Below are positions 46,505 to 55,146 of a stretch of 56,714 nucleotides of DNA, in pieces (position 1 is the first letter of the stretch; each line of letters begins with the position of its first letter). Under the pieces are notes generated by a model that saw only the letters and a program-made list of their open reading frames with translations, was not told where the DNA came from and ran no database searches. This DNA comes from Desulfarculaceae bacterium (GTDB lineage Bacteria; Desulfobacterota; Desulfarculia; Desulfarculales; Desulfarculaceae). A program made the translations under genes and the position numbers. Location of the stretch: positions 1-56,714 of the forward strand of contig JAIPDO010000021.1 of NCBI GenBank assembly GCA_021737645.1. Direction: 5' to 3'.

Positions 46505-49500
46505 ATGGAAACGGAAACGGCACAGCTTCTGAAGATCCCCGCCGACGGCAATTACGGCGACGTAATGGTCCTGGGCGGAGGGATCAGCGGGATTCAGGCT
46601 TCCCTGGATCTGGCCACCGCCGGTTACAAGGTCTATTTGGTCGAGAAATCACCAGCCATTGGTGGGCACATGTCGCAGTTGGACAAGACATACCCCACCA
46701 ATGACTGCTCTATGTGAATTCTCTCGCCCAAACTGGTCGAGGTCGGCCGGCATCCAAATATCGAGGTCCTGTCATACACTGAAGTAACCAGTGTAGACGG
46801 TGAGGTGGGCGATTTTCAGGTAACCCTGAACCGCAAGCCCCGCTATGTCATCGAGGATCGGTGCACGGGTTGTACAACCTGCGTGGAGTACTGCCCCGTG
46901 GAGTACCCCGACCAATTCAACCAGGAGATATCGGAAAACAAGGCCGTACATATATTTTTCGCCCAGGCCATTCCCCTGATCGCCTATATCGATGAAAGCT
47001 GCCTTTACTTAAAAGAAAAGAAATGCCGCATCTGCGAGAACGTGTGCAAGGCCGACGCCATCGACCTGGGGCAAAAAGCGCAGAAGATGGAGATCAAGGT
47101 GGCGGCCATCGTGTTGGCCACCGGCTACGACACCTACGACCCCAGCCTGAAGAATGAATACGGCTACGGCCGCATGACCAACGTGGTCACCAGCATGGAC
47201 TTTGAGCGGCTGCTGTGCGCCACCGGACCCTACGAGGGTGAGATCCTCAGGGCCTCGGACCGCAAGCACCCCCACAAGATCGCCTGGATTCAGTGCGTGG
47301 GATCGCGGCGGGTGACGCCGGGGGACAACAGCTATTGCTCGGCGGTGTGTTGCTCCTACACCCAGAAGCAGGTGATCCTGACCAAGGACCACGACGCTGA
47401 CGCCAAGCTCACCGTGTTCCACAACGACATCCGTTCCTACGGCAAGGACTTCGAACGCTACTACCAGCGCGCCGAAGAACTCTCCGACGTGCGTTTCATA
47501 CGCTCTTACACCACCGTGTCCAGGGAAGATCCCGAGACCAAGAATGTTTTCGTGCGCTACGCCACCGCCGACGATGGGGTGCAAGAAGAAGAGTTCGACA
47601 TGGTGGTACTGTCGGTGGGGCTAAATCCCCCGGCCGACTATCAGGGCCTGGCCGACAAGTTCGGCATCGAGCTCACCGAGCACGGCTTCTGCCTGGCTTC
47701 GCCCACCAACCCCATCGAGACCACCAGCCCCGGGGTGTACGTGTGCGGCGCCTTCCAGGGTCCCATGGACATTCCCGAGTCGGTGTACACCGCCAGCGGG
47801 GCGGGCACCCAGTGCGGCGAGCTGCTGAACTATCGCCGCGGCGAGCTGACTAGGGAGCGGGTGTACCCGGCGGAAAAGGACGTCTCCCAGGAGAAGCCAA
47901 AGATCGGGGTGTTCGTGTGCCACTGCGGGTCCAACATCGGCCGGGTGGTGGATGTCCCCTCCACGGTGGAATATGCGCTTAGCCTGCCCAACGTGGTCTA
48001 CGCCCAGGAGCAGCTATTCTCCTGCGCCACCAACTCGGCCAGAGAGATCACCGACACCATCAAGGAAAAGGGCCTCAACCGGGTGGTGGTGGCCGCCTGC
48101 TCGCCGCGCACCCTGGAGCCTTTGTTCCGCGACACCCTGCGCGAGGCGGGCCTGAACCAGTACTACTACGACATGGCCAACATTCGGGAGCACTGCTCCT
48201 GGTGCCACTCCAAGGAAAAGGAAGAATCCACCAACAAGGCCCAGGACATCATCCGCATGTCCGTGGCCCGGGCCGGGCACCTCAAGCCCTTGCAGGAGAT
48301 GGACCTGCCGGTGAACAAGGCGGCCCTGGTGGTGGGCGGGGGTATCGCGGGCATGACCAGCGCCCTGTCCATGGCCAACCAGGGGCATGAAATCCATCTG
48401 GTGGAAAAAGAAAACGACCTGGGGGGCATGGCCCGGCGGCTGCACTACACCCTGGACGGCCTGGACGTGCAGGGGTATCTGGACGGCTTGGTGCGCCAGG
48501 TCTACCGGCACCCGGCCATCCACGTTTACACCAACGCCGAAGTCACCGAGGCCACCGGCTACGTGGGCAACTTCGTGACCAAGCTTAGCTCCGACCGGGG
48601 TCCCAGCGAGATAAAGCACGGGGCCACGGTCGTCGCAGTGGGGGTGGACGTGTACACGCCCACCGAATACCTGTACGGCCAGGATGAGCGGGTGCTGACC
48701 CATTTGGAGCTGGAAGAGCGCATCAGCCAGGGCGACGAGGCGGTGACCGGAGCCCAGACCCTGGTGATGATCCAGTGCGTGGGCTGCCGCAACAAAGACC
48801 GCAACTACTGCTCCCGGGTGTGTTGCTCCGAGTCCATCAAAAACGCCCTGAAACTCAAAGAGATCAACCCGGAGATGGACATCTACATCCTGTTCCGGGA
48901 CATCAGGACCTACGGCATGTTGGAGGACTACTACCGGGAGGCCTCGGCCAAGGATGTGAAGTTCATCCGCTATGAGCCGGAAAATCCGCCCCAGGTGGAG
49001 GCCGCCGAAGAGGAAGGCCGCCCGGTGTTGCAGGTGAGCCTCATGGACTACGTGCTGGGCCAGGAGCTGGCCATCGGCGCGGATATCGTGACGCTGGCCG
49101 CCGCGGTGATACCCCGTGAGGACAACAAGGACATTTCCCAGCTGTTCAAGGTGTCCCTGGGCCCGGACGACTTTTTCAAGGAGGCCCACGTGAAACTCCG
49201 CCCGGTGGATTTCGCCACCGACGGGGTATACCTCTGCGGCACGGCCCACTACCCCAAGCACATCCCCGAGGCCATAAACCAGGCCTACGGCGCGGCGGGG
49301 CGGGCTCTGACCCTGCTGTCCAACGACATCGTCACGGTGTCGGGCTCGGTGTGCGAGGTGGCCGAGGACCGCTGCATGGGCTGCGGGGCCTGCGCCCAGG
49401 TCTGCACCTACGGGGCCATCGAGTTTCGCAAGACGAAGAAGGGCCAAAAGGCGGTGGTCAACCCGGTGATCTGCAAGGGCGACGGCCTGTGCAACGCCAA

Positions 49501-49585
49501 GTGCCCCACCGGGGCGATTTTCCTGAAGCATTTTACCGACGACGAGCTTTTGAGCCAGATTGACGCCATGAGCGCGACTGCGTAA
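46505..49585 (+). CDS. bamE: BamE, HdrA-like flavoprotein with selenocysteine (in-frame UGA at 46715)
   Basis: Read through UGA at 46715-46717, the protein is 1026 residues with Sec71. It would otherwise be split into a 70-residue piece and a 926-residue piece in the same frame. The site is [19 protein letters not shown]; HdrA homologues have DC-xx-C-IL(T)[11 protein letters not shown], so Sec replaces a conserved Cys. A SECIS-like hairpin follows. The protein is two HdrA modules in tandem. The first (about 1-430) has [15 protein letters not shown] and ferredoxin motif [11 protein letters not shown]. The second (about 430-1026) has [14 protein letters not shown], further Cys clusters ([11 protein letters not shown]) and an HdrA tail. 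FAD-dependent electron bifurcation or transfer to BamD is the inferred role. It matches BamE of class II benzoyl-CoA reductase. Confidence 0.92.
46715..46750 (+). promoter_or_regulatory. UGA-Sec codon and SECIS-like hairpin in bamE
   Basis: After the UGA (46715-46717), CTGGTC (46733-46738) pairs with GGCCGG (46745-46750) through six positions including two G-U pairs, with a six-base loop GAGGTC. The loop starts 22 bases after the UGA, and its GGUC resembles the E. coli fdhF SECIS loop. An alternative smaller hairpin CTCG...CGAG spans 46723-46741. Structure is by eye only. Confidence 0.6.
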
Positions 49586-49635
49586 TAGTGTGGGCGCGGC
49601 GTTGGCCGCGATTAGGGACCAAGGAGAAAAAGGCG

Positions 49636-50481
49636 ATGAGTGCAGGGGGCAAGTTCAAGCCCAAAATACTCGGTTTCCTTTGCCACTGGTGAGCATATGG
49701 AGCAGCTGACCTAGCGGGAGTTTCCCGGCTACAGTATACGACCGAGATAAGGGTGATCCGCGTCATGTGTTCCGGAAGGGTGGACCTGGAGTTCGTGCTC
49801 CGGGCCTTGTCCAACGGAATGGACGGGGTGTTTATCGGCGGATGCCGACTTGGTGAGTGCAACTACGTAACTCACGGGAACTACCACGCCCTGAACATGG
49901 CCCTGTTGTGCAAGAAGATCATGGCCCACATCGGCCTGAACCCGGACCGGCTGCGCATTGAGTTCATGTCCGCCGGCGAAGGTAACCTGTACACCGAGGT
50001 GGTGGACGACTTCACCAAGCAGGTGCGGGGGCTTGGGCCTTTGGGCAAGGGCGAGGGGGAAGACATCGAGCCCGAGGTGCTCCAGGAGCGCCTGCGGGAG
50101 ATGACCAAGCTGGTCCCCTACATCAAGCTGATGATGAACGCCAAGCTGAGCCAGCGCCTGGAGCCCGGTGAACGCGAGGATTTCTACACCACTGAAGAGA
50201 TCGACGCGCTGTTCAGCGAGGTGGCCTCCTACTTCATCGATCCGGAGAAGTGCCAGGCCTGCCAGATCTGCCTGCGCCGCTGCCCGGTGGAGGCCATCAT
50301 CGGGGCCAAGAACCAGATCCACGTGATCGACCAGGACAAGTGCATCAAGTGCGGCACTTGTTTCGATGCCTGCCCGCCGCGTTTCGGGGCGGTGACCAAA
50401 ATCGTCGGCGGGCCGGTGCCGCCGCCTATCCCCGAGGCCGATCGGGCCCTGTCCCGCAAGGGCAAGGGGGCCGAGGCCTAG
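49636..50481 (+). CDS. bamF: BamF, MvhD-like subunit with selenocysteine (in-frame UGA at 49690)
   Basis: The protein is 281 residues from the ATG at 49636, with AAGGAG 9 bases upstream. UGA at 49690-49692 is residue 19 in the stretch LGFLCHW-U-AYGAADLAGVSRL, where MvhD homologues have a Cys of the form C-x2-C-x-Y. Downstream the frame continues unbroken (RVMCSGRVD motif). The MvhD core (1-150) binds a 2Fe-2S centre. The C-terminus adds two 4Fe-4S motifs, CQACQICLRRCP and CIKCGTCFDACP. BamF is known to contain selenocysteine in Geobacter. It is the last gene of the operon; a terminator starts 33 bases later and no bamGHI follow. Confidence 0.92.
49690..49731 (+). promoter_or_regulatory. UGA-Sec codon and SECIS-like hairpin in bamF
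   Basis: TAGCGGGA (49712-49719) pairs with TCCC (49723-49726) and GCTA (49728-49731) over eight positions with one bulged G and a three-base loop GTT. The loop lies 28 bases after the UGA (49690-49692), within the range for bacterial SECIS elements. It lies in the coding region, as required for bacterial Sec insertion. Confidence 0.65.
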
Positions 50482-50513
50482 GCCCCCTCATCCCGCCTGC
50501 CTTTAAGAGCAGC

Positions 50514-50547
50514 ACACGCCCCGCACCATGTTGCGGGGCGTGTTTTT
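50514..50547 (+). terminator. Rho-independent terminator of the bam operon
   Basis: ACACGCCCCGCA (50514-50525) pairs perfectly with TGCGGGGCGTGT (50532-50543), with a 6-base loop and then TTTTT to 50547. It lies 33 bases after the bamF stop and touches the end of fdhD on the other strand. It sets bamF as the last gene of the unit. Confidence 0.92.
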
Positions 50548-51406
50548 ATGGCTTGGTTTTCCCCGGTTTGGGGATGGCGTCGAAGATAACCTGATCCGCG
50601 CCGTTGTAGACCAAAAATCGGGAGACCTTGGCCCGGCCGATGACCACCATGCCCATGTCCCGGGCCAACTCCAGGGACATCTGGGTGACCCCGGATTTGG
50701 AGACGAGCACCGGGATTCCCATGAAGGCGGTCTTCATGACGATCTCCGAGGTGAGCCGCCCGGTGGTGTACATGATCTTGTCCTGGCCGGGCATGCCGTC
50801 CAGCCACATGCGCCCGGCGATGGCGTCGGCCGCGTTGTGTCGCCCCACGTCCTCCACGGACATGAGCACCCGCCCTCCCTGGCACAGATAGCAGCCGTGG
50901 ATGGACCCGGCCTGGCGGTAGATGGGGTTCAGCGGCGCGGCGGCCTCGATCACCTGGTAGATGGTGGACTGGCGCACCGTGACCAGGGGCAGCTTGTGCT
51001 CGTAGAGCTTGTCCACGGTGCAGCTGAACAGGGTCCCCTGGCCGCAGCCGCTGGTCACCGTTACCCGGTGGAGCTTTTCCTCCAGGTCCGGGATGCCCTC
51101 GCCGTGGCGGGTGGCCACGTTCACCGTCTCCCGGCTCCAATCAACCTCCACCGACTCTATGTCCTTGATGTCCTCGATAAGGCGCTGGTTGTGCAGATAG
51201 CCCAGGGCCAGCTCCTCGGGGTTGGTGCCCAGGGTCATCAGGGTCACCACCTCCCGGCCGTCCACCTTTATGGTAAGCGGCGACTCGCCGGGTATGGCCA
51301 CCTCCCGGCGCTTGCCCAAGTGGTCCACCACCTCGATGTGGTGCACCGGCGGCAGACCGGCCCGGCTCAAGCGGGGTTTGGGAGAGGAATTTTCGCCTGC
51401 GCTCAT
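50546..51406 (-). CDS. fdhD: FdhD-like sulfurtransferase for molybdenum/tungsten cofactor enzymes
   Basis: The protein is 286 residues from the ATG at 51406. FdhD landmarks: TLMTLGTNPEELALGYL, a single active Cys in VTSGCGQGT where E. coli has a C-x2-C pair, SIHGCYLC, and VEDVGRHNAADAIAG with later YTTGRLTSEIVMK. FdhD moves sulfur from IscS to the Mo/W centre of formate dehydrogenases, sulfurising the cofactor. It is convergent with the bam operon. A formate dehydrogenase gene is not in the window. It could also mature tungsten enzymes such as BamB, but that is speculative. Confidence 0.9.
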   Translation of the reverse strand: MSAGENSSPKPRLSRAGLPPVHHIEVVDHLGKRREVAIPGESPLTIKVDGREVVTLMTLGTNPEELALGYLHNQRLIEDIKDIESVEVDWSRETVNVATRHGEGIPDLEEKLHRVTVTSGCGQGTLFSCTVDKLYEHKLPLVTVRQSTIYQVIEAAAPLNPIYRQAGSIHGCYLCQGGRVLMSVEDVGRHNAADAIAGRMWLDGMPGQDKIMYTTGRLTSEIVMKTAFMGIPVLVSKSGVTQMSLELARDMGMVVIGRAKVSRFLVYNGADQVIFDAIPKPGKTKP

Positions 51407-51620
51407 GGTGCCTGCCAGCCTGCGCCCGGAGGTGATTTGTGGCTTAAAACAGGGTGATAATCGCCATCGCCCTGACTTAAGGCATACTAGCCCACTATTG
51501 TTAAGCGGGCAACCACGCAGGCAGGCAGGGGCCGGAGCGCACCCAACAAACTTCGCCGTGCCTCCCATGGGCAGGCCCGGCGAAGTTGTATAAAAGTTTA
51601 GCGGACGCCGCGCCGCCGTT

Positions 51621-52772
51621 TTATTTGGCGGTGGGCCTTTCGCCCTTGGGCAGCTTCTCCCCCTTGGGCATCACTTCCTTGCCGCCCACGTACTTGGGAT
51701 AGGTCCAGCCGCCGGGCACGAAGTCGCACTTGGGAGCCACCAGCTCCTTGTACATGTCGGGCCTGCGGTCCTTGAGGTAGTTGCTCTCCGGGTGGCTGGC
51801 TCCGTAATAGGCCGGGATCACATCGGCGATGAGCATGGTGTCCTGCTGGTGGTTAGCGGCCACGATCACGTCGCCGTGGGGGCCGCAGACGATGGAGTTG
51901 CCCCGGTAGTGCCACTCCACTCCTTTGAGGGACTCATAACCGCAGTGGTTGCTGTAGGCGAAAAAGATGTTGTTGGCATAGGCGTAGGCCGGGATTAAAA
52001 CCCGCGAGATGTCGGGATAGGGCACGGCGCTGCGCTTGCCGTCCGGCTGGGTGGCGTAGCAGTCTGCCGCCGTGGGGCCCACCACCAGCTTGGCTCCTCT
52101 GAGGGCCAGGATGCGGGTAAGCTCCGGGAACTCGCACTCGTAGCAGTTGAGCACGCTGACCGGGAAGCCGTTTACCTTGAACACCGGGCACAGCTTGTCC
52201 CCGAAGCTCCAGTGGGTGCGCTCATCCTTGCCCCAGAGATGGGTTTTCTTGTAGCTCACGATGAGTTTGCCGCTGTTTTCTATCACCGCGATGCTGTCAA
52301 AAAACATCACCTTGCCGTCTTTGGCCTTGACCTTCTCGGCGTAGGGCACCAACAGGGCCACGTTGTATTGCTTGGCTATAGCCCGGCACTTGGTGACTAT
52401 GGGGCCGTCCACGAACTCGGCCTCCTTATGGGCCAGGGGAATGCTCATGGTGTAGCCGTTTACGTAGAGCTCCGGGAAGCTGAGTAGCTGCACCCCGCGC
52501 TGGGCCGCCTGCTTTACCGCCTCTTCCAGGCGGGCCATGTTCTTGGCAATGGCCCCCTCGCCGTAGGCCCCCTGAGCCTGGTAGACCCCCAGGCGCACGC
52601 CTTGCCCCGCCTTGGGCGGCTGGGCGTACACGCTCATCTTGAACATAAGCTGACGGTAGCTGTCCATGACCGTGCGGTTGTAGCGGGGCGAGCAGCAGTC
52701 GGGCACCGGACCGGCCCAGGCCGGAGCCGCCAGGGCCGCAGCCAGGACCAGGGCAAGTAAGAACCTTTTCAT
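51621..52772 (-). CDS. exported carbon-nitrogen hydrolase (nitrilase family)
   Basis: The protein is 383 residues from an ATG at 52772 with GGAG 7 bases upstream. A signal peptide of about 20 residues ends near APAWA-GP. The Glu-Lys-Cys triad is visible: Glu in LLSFPELYVNG, Lys in VSYKKTHLWGKDE and Cys in VLNCYECEFPE. The last has Glu where most members have the D of C-x-D-x-R-F-P-E. It would hydrolyse an amide or nitrile C-N bond. Export to the periplasm is unusual for the family. It is divergent from the exported cyclase gene across about 540 bp. Confidence 0.85.
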   Translation of the reverse strand: MKRFLLALVLAAALAAPAWAGPVPDCCSPRYNRTVMDSYRQLMFKMSVYAQPPKAGQGVRLGVYQAQGAYGEGAIAKNMARLEEAVKQAAQRGVQLLSFPELYVNGYTMSIPLAHKEAEFVDGPIVTKCRAIAKQYNVALLVPYAEKVKAKDGKVMFFDSIAVIENSGKLIVSYKKTHLWGKDERTHWSFGDKLCPVFKVNGFPVSVLNCYECEFPELTRILALRGAKLVVGPTAADCYATQPDGKRSAVPYPDISRVLIPAYAYANNIFFAYSNHCGYESLKGVEWHYRGNSIVCGPHGDVIVAANHQQDTMLIADVIPAYYGASHPESNYLKDRRPDMYKELVAPKCDFVPGGWTYPKYVGGKEVMPKGEKLPKGERPTAK

Positions 52773-52875
52773 CACGCCTCTCCCTAGGGCCGCCTAACGC
52801 CCCTCCATCGGTTGGTGTTTATCCAGCAATACCTTTTTTGGGGCGAGCCGCGCAACCCGCGCCCGTTTGGGGCGG

Positions 52876-52902
52876 CATGTGTGTCACCCGGTGGCACACA
52901 TG
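52876..52902. promoter_or_regulatory. large palindromic operator or hairpin between exported hydrolase genes
   Basis: CATGTGTGTCACC (52876-52888) and GGTGGCACACATG (52890-52902) are inverted around a single C, with one mismatch in 13. It lies about 100 bases upstream of the nitrilase-family start. The symmetry fits a dimeric transcription factor site. Confidence 0.65.
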
Positions 52903-53015
52903 TATCAAATTAAAAAAATAGCCGCGTATGTCGATAAAACCGATCTGAATGACGGGAATGAATAAGATTCAATGTATCCTGCCTGTTAACCTTGAATATT
53001 TAAAACTTCGGCCAA

Positions 53016-53031
53016 TGGCATGCATGTTGCT
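53016..53031 (+). promoter_or_regulatory. sigma-54 promoter for the cyclase gene
   Basis: TGGCATG-CATG-TTGCT has both the -24 GG and -12 GC elements at the correct spacing, with only one departure (T for C) from the core TGGCACG-N4-TTGC. Transcription would start near 53042 and run toward the cyclase-family gene at 53311. Confidence 0.7.
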
Positions 53032-53310
53032 GTTAAAAACCGCAATGCATACTAACAAATAGTAAATAATTCCTATTCAGATATCTAAAAGCCATTGGCG
53101 AAAACTATGTTCAACAGGTCCGCTGGTGTGGGGCGTAATCATGGAAACCAAAAAAGTGGAGGAATTTACATATGGCTTAAGTGCAAGCGCGGATAAGCGC
53201 TGATGTAAACGGGCACGCCACACCTTTGATTCTGCTTCCTTGACGGCTTTCATGGATTAATTTTTCAAACTTTAGAGTTTATTATCTAAAAATATCTGGG
53301 AGGGATTATC

Positions 53311-54294
53311 GTGAAGCAGAGACTTATCAAGATGGTTTTGGCCCTAGTCGCCGTTTCTTTTTTGTGCATGGCCGGACAGGCCATGGCGGAAAACAAATAC
53401 ATGCCCAAGGTGTCCAAATGGGGACCGGACGACCAGATCGGCAACGCCAACTACCTGACCCCCAAAAAGGTTATGGAGGCAGTCAAGCTGGTCAAAGAGG
53501 GCAAGGTTTTTGACCTGGGCAACGAATACTACAAGGGCTTCCCCGCCTATCCTCCCCGGGACGTCTTTGTTTGGCTCTTGGTCCACGGCCTCACGGTGGA
53601 CCCCCCGCGCGGCTATGACAAGGCCACGGACATGGAGGAGTTCGTGTCCATGTCCACCGGCCTGTCCACCCAGTTGGACGGCTTCGCCCACGTGGGCCAC
53701 GACCATGTCTTTTACAACGCCACCAAGCAGAAGGACATCGTCGCCGCCTCGGGCGCCAAGAAGTTCGGCATGGAGACCGTGCCTCCCCTGGTGACCAGGG
53801 CCGTGCTGGTGGACATGGTGGATTTCCTGGGCCGCAACCTGGGGCCCGCCGAGGAGATCAGCCTCAAGGACTTCAAGGCCTGCCTGGCCAAGCACAACCT
53901 GACAATCCAGCCCGGCGACGCGGTGTTGGTCAACACCGGTTGGATGCGCCTGTTGGGCAAAGACAACAAGAAGTTCGCCTCCAGCAACCCCGGCATCAGC
54001 GAGGACATAGCCTGGTTCCTGGTGGGCAAGGGCGTGGTCGGCGTGGGCACCGACCAGTGGTGCACCGAGGTCTACCCCCATAAGGGCTTCCCCAAGGACC
54101 TCTACGGCGCGGGCTTCATCCCCTGCCACGTGATCCTGCTGGGCAACGGCATCTACCAGTTCCAGAACCTCAAGTTGGCCGATCTGGCCAAGGCATGCAA
54201 GGCCGACGGCAAGTACGACTTCTTCTTCAACTTCACCCACCCCAAGATCCGGGGCACGGTGCAGGGCATCGGCCAGCCCATCGCCATCAAGTAG
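53311..54294 (+). CDS. exported cyclase-family hydrolase (kynurenine formamidase-like fold)
   Basis: The protein is 327 residues from a GTG with GGGAGGG 7 bases upstream. The signal peptide ends around AGQAMA-EN (residue 27). The family metal motif appears as STQLDGFAHVGHD (about residues 115-127), with the D and H residues that bind the metal. Late signatures include DQWCTEVYPHKGF and FNFTHPKI. Members hydrolyse amide, lactam or ester rings such as isatin and N-formylkynurenine. Export and the divergent nitrilase gene suggest periplasmic breakdown of a nitrogen-containing compound. It has a sigma-54-type promoter. Confidence 0.85.
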   Translation: MKQRLIKMVLALVAVSFLCMAGQAMAENKYMPKVSKWGPDDQIGNANYLTPKKVMEAVKLVKEGKVFDLGNEYYKGFPAYPPRDVFVWLLVHGLTVDPPRGYDKATDMEEFVSMSTGLSTQLDGFAHVGHDHVFYNATKQKDIVAASGAKKFGMETVPPLVTRAVLVDMVDFLGRNLGPAEEISLKDFKACLAKHNLTIQPGDAVLVNTGWMRLLGKDNKKFASSNPGISEDIAWFLVGKGVVGVGTDQWCTEVYPHKGFPKDLYGAGFIPCHVILLGNGIYQFQNLKLADLAKACKADGKYDFFFNFTHPKIRGTVQGIGQPIAIK

Positions 54295-54397
54295 CCTTCA
54301 AGGGATCTCGTAGGCGCTGGGCGGCCCACAGTTTAATTGAGCATCCCAGCCCGCCGCAGCGCTTTCTCCCAGGGGCCGCCAACCATGAAGAACCGGA

Positions 54398-54922
54398 TCA
54401 ATCCACCCGCTTCATAGTGCGCAGCGAGCGGGCGGCCAGTTGCTTGTAAAGCTCCAGGCCCTGGGCCGTGGCCGCCAGGCGCCGGGGGCTGAGCGGGCCT
54501 TTGATCCGGGCCGGGTTGCCCTGGGCCAGGTGTTCGGGGGGCACCTCCATGCCCGCGGGCAGCAGGGACCCCGCGGCCACCATGGCCTTGGCCCCCACCC
54601 TGACCCCCGCCAGGAGCACCGAGGCCATGCCGATCAACGCCTCGTCGCCCACCTCGGCGTCGTGCAGGATCGCCCCGTGTCCTATGATCACCCCCCGGCC
54701 GATGATCACCGCCTGGCCGGGGTTCATGTGCAGCACGCAGTTTTCCTGCACATTGCTGTCCCGGCCCACCTCGATGCGCCCCAGGTCGCCCCTGAGCGCC
54801 GCGCCCGCCCCGATGAAGCAGCCCGCCGCCACGCTAACCTCGCCGATGAGCGCCGCCTGGGGGTGCACGTAGGCGCTGGGGTCCACCTGGGGCGTCTTGC
54901 CTTCGAACTGGTAAAGGGCCAA
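54398..54922 (-). CDS. gamma-class carbonic anhydrase family protein (left-handed beta-helix)
   Basis: The protein is 174 residues from a TTG at 54922 with GGAGG five bases upstream. Hexapeptide repeats run through residues 15-130. The three zinc-ligand histidines are present: one in CVLHMNPG and two in IIGHGAILHD. The N-terminus is of the PaaY/CaiE/YrdA type. It may be a carbonic anhydrase or an acyltransferase-like relative. It stands alone, convergent with the cyclase gene. Confidence 0.85.
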   Translation of the reverse strand: MALYQFEGKTPQVDPSAYVHPQAALIGEVSVAAGCFIGAGAALRGDLGRIEVGRDSNVQENCVLHMNPGQAVIIGRGVIIGHGAILHDAEVGDEALIGMASVLLAGVRVGAKAMVAAGSLLPAGMEVPPEHLAQGNPARIKGPLSPRRLAATAQGLELYKQLAARSLRTMKRVD

Positions 54923-55003
54923 GCTGTCCTCCTTGCGCTACGTATAAATAAATTGCCGGCGGGCTTTACTTGGGCTCCACCGGCGATATTTTAACCAATT
55001 TTT

Positions 55004-55078
55004 AAAAAAACCGTCGGCTGCCAGGCAGGGGGCCGGGCAGATGCTATCTCCCTGTCCCTCCCACCTGGAAGCCGACGG
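55004..55078 (-). terminator. terminator of the lipoprotein gene (minus strand)
   Basis: On the minus strand, CCGTCGGCTTCCAGG pairs with CCTGGCAGCCGACGG (plus 55064-55078 and 55011-55025) over 15 positions with one mismatch and a 38-base loop. It is followed by seven T residues (plus 55004-55010). It lies about 70 bases after the lipoprotein gene ends. Confidence 0.75.
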
Positions 55079-55146
55079 CGGGCCAACGGCGCGGGGTGGC
55101 TATGCGCTAGTGGGGTTCGCCGAAGCGTCACCCGCGCCCTCGGCTC

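Larger units (their letters stand above)
52773..53310. other. AT-rich divergent intergenic region
   Basis: About 540 bp. It holds a large palindrome (52876-52902) and a sigma-54-type promoter toward the cyclase gene (53016-53031). GC content drops clearly compared with the genes. No small gene or RNA was recognised; the about 270 bases between the promoter and the cyclase start would be an untranslated leader. Confidence 0.6.

Noticed and set aside
46715..46717. Sequencing error or true nonsense mutation in bamE
   Set aside because: The frame is perfect on both sides, the UGA replaces a conserved Cys, a SECIS-like hairpin follows and the neighbouring bamF shows the same arrangement independently.
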